A DNA stretch of 8,443 nt from contig CAMURW010000051.1 of the NCBI GenBank assembly GCA_947097635.1, forward strand, positions 1-8,443, written 5' to 3'. How positions within the stretch are numbered: position 1 is the first letter of the stretch; every line of letters starts with the position of its first letter. This DNA is from an uncultured Bacteroidales bacterium. Lineage in GTDB: Bacteria > Bacteroidota > Bacteroidia > Bacteroidales > P3. The position numbers and the translations under genes were made by a program. Under the pieces are notes generated by a model. The model made no database searches. It saw only the letters and a list, made by a program, of their open reading frames with translations, and was not told the DNA's origin. Below, piece by piece: positions 6,219 to 8,443 of this stretch.

Positions 6219-7133
6219 CTATCTGTGGGCGGTCTCTCTGATGAGACCCATCATGGCTTCTGTCGTCACTTTCTCGTCCTTGTCGAAGTTCTTTTCCATG
6301 TTTTCCACGATGTTCTGAGCCTTGTCCAGAGGCAGTGTCTTTTGAGCTTCGAACTCCATCATCGTGCTTTCGAAATCCTCCACGGGCATGAAGAATAGCC
6401 CCCCTAACACGGTGTGTGTGAGACCGATATACGGCCATGCCATGCCGTCGGTGCTAGTGCTTTCGTCTACCCACACAGGAATCTTCAGATCTTCTAGGAG
6501 CATATAATAGCAGGTGGCTTTTATGCCCTGGATGTCTTTTATGTCGTCGGTGCAGTAGTAGTGGTTGCTCACGAACTTCTCCTGTACGGTAGGGTCTTTG
6601 GTGTTCAGGACACTCTGATATTCCGTCGTCATTTCGCACAGCCGAGGTGCTACCTTACAGACGGGAATGGTTGCCGTAACCCACTCTTTGTCTTTCAGTG
6701 TACGTATGTGAAGGGCAGGCTCTTCTCCCATAACCATCTGGATGTAGACATTGTTTGCCATAACGATGCTGCCTTCTTTGGTGTAGCAGAAATCCATACT
6801 GATGTCGGAGGGCTTTTGGGCAATGTCGGCGACGGAGGCTGCGTTGGCCTTGATGTCCGCACGTTTAGCGCTTTTCTGGCGAATGTCGCCCTTGAGAATG
6901 GCACCACTGATGATGCCGTGGAAAGGCTTTGTCTTAATTTCTTCCTTATGCACCTCGTTCTGTGGTTTGCCGGCCTGGTCTATGGGCAACAGCGCCTTGT
7001 TGTTCCGGGGTGCACTCTTGGAAGTCTTTTGCGAGACCTTGTTGATGGGCTTTTGCGCAGAGGCTGTCGTTGCACCCAGCAATAGTGCGCCACACAGCAG
7101 CACTGCGAACCTTGTGTTGCTAAAGATGTTCAT
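6219..7133 (-). CDS. Exported protein of unknown function, DUF4412/LolA-fold-like C-terminal half
   Basis: This 304-residue protein begins with a clear signal peptide (a basic residue, a hydrophobic core VLLCGALLLGATT, then ASAQ; cleavage likely after residue 26). It has no lipobox cysteine at the cleavage site, so it is probably a soluble periplasmic or secreted protein. Residues 28-110 are a basic, Lys/Gln/Ser/Pro-rich stretch that looks disordered. The rest (about 111-304) shows beta-strand patterns with DIKDIQGIKATCYYML and IPVWVDES (218-225). That resembles the xxxGxKA...VWxDE arrangement of the upstream neighbour and of DUF4412-type proteins. Five cysteines (116, 159, 166, 194, 208) lie in the mature domain and could form disulfides. 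A 79-base gap separates it from the 253-residue gene upstream, with no clear promoter there, and it ends at a strong terminator; the two are probably cotranscribed. The function is unknown and the family link is tentative. Confidence 0.82.
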   Translation of the reverse strand: MNIFSNTRFAVLLCGALLLGATTASAQKPINKVSQKTSKSAPRNNKALLPIDQAGKPQNEVHKEEIKTKPFHGIISGAILKGDIRQKSAKRADIKANAASVADIAQKPSDISMDFCYTKEGSIVMANNVYIQMVMGEEPALHIRTLKDKEWVTATIPVCKVAPRLCEMTTEYQSVLNTKDPTVQEKFVSNHYYCTDDIKDIQGIKATCYYMLLEDLKIPVWVDESTSTDGMAWPYIGLTHTVLGGLFFMPVEDFESTMMEFEAQKTLPLDKAQNIVENMEKNFDKDEKVTTEAMMGLIRETAHR

Positions 7134-7212
7134 GTTACAAAAACTGTTTGTGAATGATAATGGATGTGGTGAGCATAGTACGAGTGCATTCTGCTATAAT
7201 GAAGAGCATATG

Positions 7213-7974
7213 TTACTCGTCCTGCATGTATTTCATCACTTCCTGCAGTTCGGAGGCGAAAGTCTTTCTTTCTTCATCGGAGACTGCCTTGAAGCCGTCG
7301 GGCATCAGGAAGTCCACCTCTTTCACCTTACCTTTCTTCACTTCCACGGCACAGATGGTGATGGCTTTGCCTTCACCAAGGTTTTGGGTGAACTCCATGG
7401 GCATACCTTTGATGCCATAGAGGAAGAAGTTGTATTTGGGCCCCATCGTTTCGTCGTACCATATCTCCATGGGGTGGTCGGTACCGTCGTCGTCGAACAT
7501 GTGCATCTTGGCGAGTTTGGCAGTGCGCCCTGCCACCTCTTTGGTCTGGCCGTCGATATATTCGATGTAGAAGCCTTCGGTGACGGGGATGGTGAGGCTG
7601 TCCACGTCTTGTTGCGTGAAGGTTTGGCTGACAATCATCTTGCCGTCGCCGGTGTAGGTGGCCAGGCTTTCGCCTTGCGCGTCGATATACGTCAGCAGCT
7701 GGGAATAGTCCTCGGCGGTAGTGACTTGGAGCCCATTCACAGTGAGACTTTTGCAGAAGGGACCCTGAAAGTATTGGCAGGCCTGGTCGTTGGCGTACAT
7801 CATGTCGTCCATCACGCGCAGCTCAAAGCTGGCATCGGCGGGGATGTCCACTGTCATTTCACCACTGCTTTTTATGGTGTATTTTACGATGCCTTTGAAG
7901 TCGTTCTGTGCGTAAACGTTGCCTATGCCCATGCTTATGAGCGCTACGGTAACAAAAAAAAGTATTTTCTTCAT
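7213..7974 (-). CDS. Exported DUF4412-like protein (LolA/LppX-type fold)
   Basis: This 253-residue protein has an N-terminal signal peptide (MKKILFFVTVALISMG..., YAQ, cleavage likely after residue 23) and no lipobox. The mature part resembles the DUF4412 family: an opening strand FKGIVKYTIKSSGEM (26-40), a central segment TKEVAGRTAKLAKM (144-157), then MEIWYDETMGPKYNFFLYG (169-187), GMPMEF (190-195) and a closing EVKKGKVKEVDFLMPDGF (211-228). These proteins are thought to share the half-barrel fold of LolA/LolB/LppX and to sit in the periplasm or outer envelope, but no biochemical role is established. The ATG is preceded by a very AT-rich leader (7975-8015), which is a common Bacteroidetes start context without a Shine-Dalgarno. 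I found no exact TAnnTTTG in its upstream gap, so it either has a divergent promoter or is read through from the small unit at 8092-8424. Confidence 0.87.
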   Translation of the reverse strand: MKKILFFVTVALISMGIGNVYAQNDFKGIVKYTIKSSGEMTVDIPADASFELRVMDDMMYANDQACQYFQGPFCKSLTVNGLQVTTAEDYSQLLTYIDAQGESLATYTGDGKMIVSQTFTQQDVDSLTIPVTEGFYIEYIDGQTKEVAGRTAKLAKMHMFDDDGTDHPMEIWYDETMGPKYNFFLYGIKGMPMEFTQNLGEGKAITICAVEVKKGKVKEVDFLMPDGFKAVSDEERKTFASELQEVMKYMQDE

Positions 7975-8091
7975 AATAATGGAAGTAATTTTTTTATTAT
8001 TGTATTAATATTTGATTTGCTAATCGTGGGAGGGTGGGTTGCATTTCGCATCTTTGTGTTGTGAAAAGGGCGGATTCTCGTCCGTGCAGTA

Positions 8092-8394
8092 TTAAAAAGG
8101 CCAATGTCTTTCGGATTTCAAGACTTTGAGATTGGCGTCTACAAACTCGAGGTCCATGTTCGCCTTGGATGGAATGGTGTTGTAGATGTTGCAAGTGATG
8201 GGGAACACAGCCTCTACCGTTACCCTCCCGCCACGATATTGCGTCTGGCCCTCAGCAGGGCATACGCTTCGCCACTCTCGCTGCTTCTTCCTGGCACCTT
8301 CGCCATTATCCATAATTTCTCTTACGTAGCTAAACGTTGCAACTACGGCTGCAAACATCAGCTGTAAAGGTATATTGCATGTGTTACCATCCAT
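8092..8394 (-). CDS. Possible small protein of unknown function (100 aa)
   Basis: An open frame of 100 codons starts at ATG 8394, about 20 bases after a good -7 element and an AT-rich leader, and ends with TAA at 8092-8094. An in-frame TTG at 8410-8412 is less likely because it would leave almost no leader. The N-terminal part has a short hydrophobic run (IPLQLMFAAVVATF), the middle is basic (ARKKQREWR), and the C-terminal half reads like beta strands (GGRVTVEAVFPITCNIY, ANMDLEFVDANLKVL). I do not recognise a family. A terminator-like hairpin lies inside the last 15 codons and its U-tract provides the final Phe and the stop, so the transcript may equally be a structured RNA or a gene remnant. 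The opposite strand has a similar-length open frame but no promoter match or family evidence. Confidence 0.45.
   Translation of the reverse strand: MDGNTCNIPLQLMFAAVVATFSYVREIMDNGEGARKKQREWRSVCPAEGQTQYRGGRVTVEAVFPITCNIYNTIPSKANMDLEFVDANLKVLKSERHWPF
8094..8136 (-). terminator. Terminator-like hairpin at the end of the small unit
   Basis: On the minus strand GCCAAT (8131-8136) pairs with ATTGGC (8100-8105), and GTCTT (8120-8124) pairs with AAGAC (8106-8110). This gives 11 base pairs, with a 6-base bulge (8125-8130) on one side and a 9-base loop. The stem is followed by CUUUUUAA. It lies within the end of the 8092-8394 frame and overlaps its stop. Confidence 0.5.
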
Positions 8395-8416
8395 TATGGT
8401 ATATTTTTTCAAATTG

Positions 8417-8424
8417 CAAAGATA
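8417..8424 (-). promoter_or_regulatory. Bacteroidetes-type promoter -7 element for the small unit
   Basis: The minus-strand sequence TATCTTTG matches TAnnTTTG exactly, followed by GC and an AT-rich leader to the ATG at 8394. The -33 position falls at the window edge and cannot be judged fully; no TTTG is visible in the bases present. Confidence 0.6.
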
Positions 8425-8443
8425 CGGAATTATTCTTTAATGG

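Noticed and set aside
7137..7151. Inverted repeat ACAAA-5-TTTGT just before the 304-residue gene
   Set aside because: Arms of only five AT-rich bases are expected by chance; no promoter consensus is adjacent to support an operator.
8049..8056. Plus-strand CATCTTTG, one base off a -7 element
   Set aside because: No plus-strand gene with supporting features follows; the open frame at 8104-8367 is antisense to the better supported minus-strand frame.
6802..8064. Long plus-strand open frame of 420 codons
   Set aside because: It lies antisense to two minus-strand genes with clear signal peptides and one with DUF4412-like motifs; its translation is His/Val/Gly-biased and shows no motif, as expected of a shadow frame.
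8281..8295. SRP RNA-like purine motif (minus strand CAGGAAGAAGCAGC)
   Set aside because: It resembles the GGAAGCAGC side of the SRP RNA tip, but the partner strand and GGAA loop arrangement are absent; likely chance similarity.

Overview
The window looks like a chromosomal segment of a Bacteroidales bacterium, probably of the Prevotella group. The evidence is TAnnTTTG-type -7 promoter elements, leaders without Shine-Dalgarno sequences, signal-peptide proteins resembling DUF4412 (LolA-like fold), and the style of the FtsK and exopolysaccharide proteins. Genus is an inference; no rRNA or other marker is present. I see no tRNA, rRNA, CRISPR array, insertion sequence or integrase.

Left part, plus strand (2-1971): the 3' end of a gene for an envelope-type beta-sandwich protein is coupled through a TAATG junction to a complete polyprenyl-phosphate sugar-1-phosphate transferase, the enzyme that starts a surface polysaccharide repeat unit. 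These look like the end of an exopolysaccharide or capsule locus. A gene-free convergent gap follows (1972-2170) with one short hairpin.

Middle part, minus strand (6073 down to 2171): ftsK, then a COG4122-type O-methyltransferase, then a vsr-type mismatch endonuclease gene. The last two overlap by ATGA, and a 55-base, very C-rich spacer separates ftsK from the methyltransferase. The ftsK reading frame is broken by one in-frame TAA. The stop lies exactly where the Walker B glutamate codon should be, so the motor is split into a 655-residue N-terminal part and a 211-residue C-terminal part. A single G-to-T change from GAA would explain it. Whether it is a real mutation or a sequence error cannot be decided here.

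Right part, minus strand (8424 down to 6117): a promoter, a possible 100-codon small gene ending in a terminator-like hairpin, then two exported proteins of 253 and 304 residues that look like distant relatives of each other. The second is followed by a strong intrinsic terminator whose U-tract runs directly into the ftsK -7 element.

I found no convincing new multi-gene system. The best leads are the ftsK nonsense codon, the small transcription unit at the right edge, the vsr gene without a visible cytosine methyltransferase, and the tandem exported pair beside ftsK.
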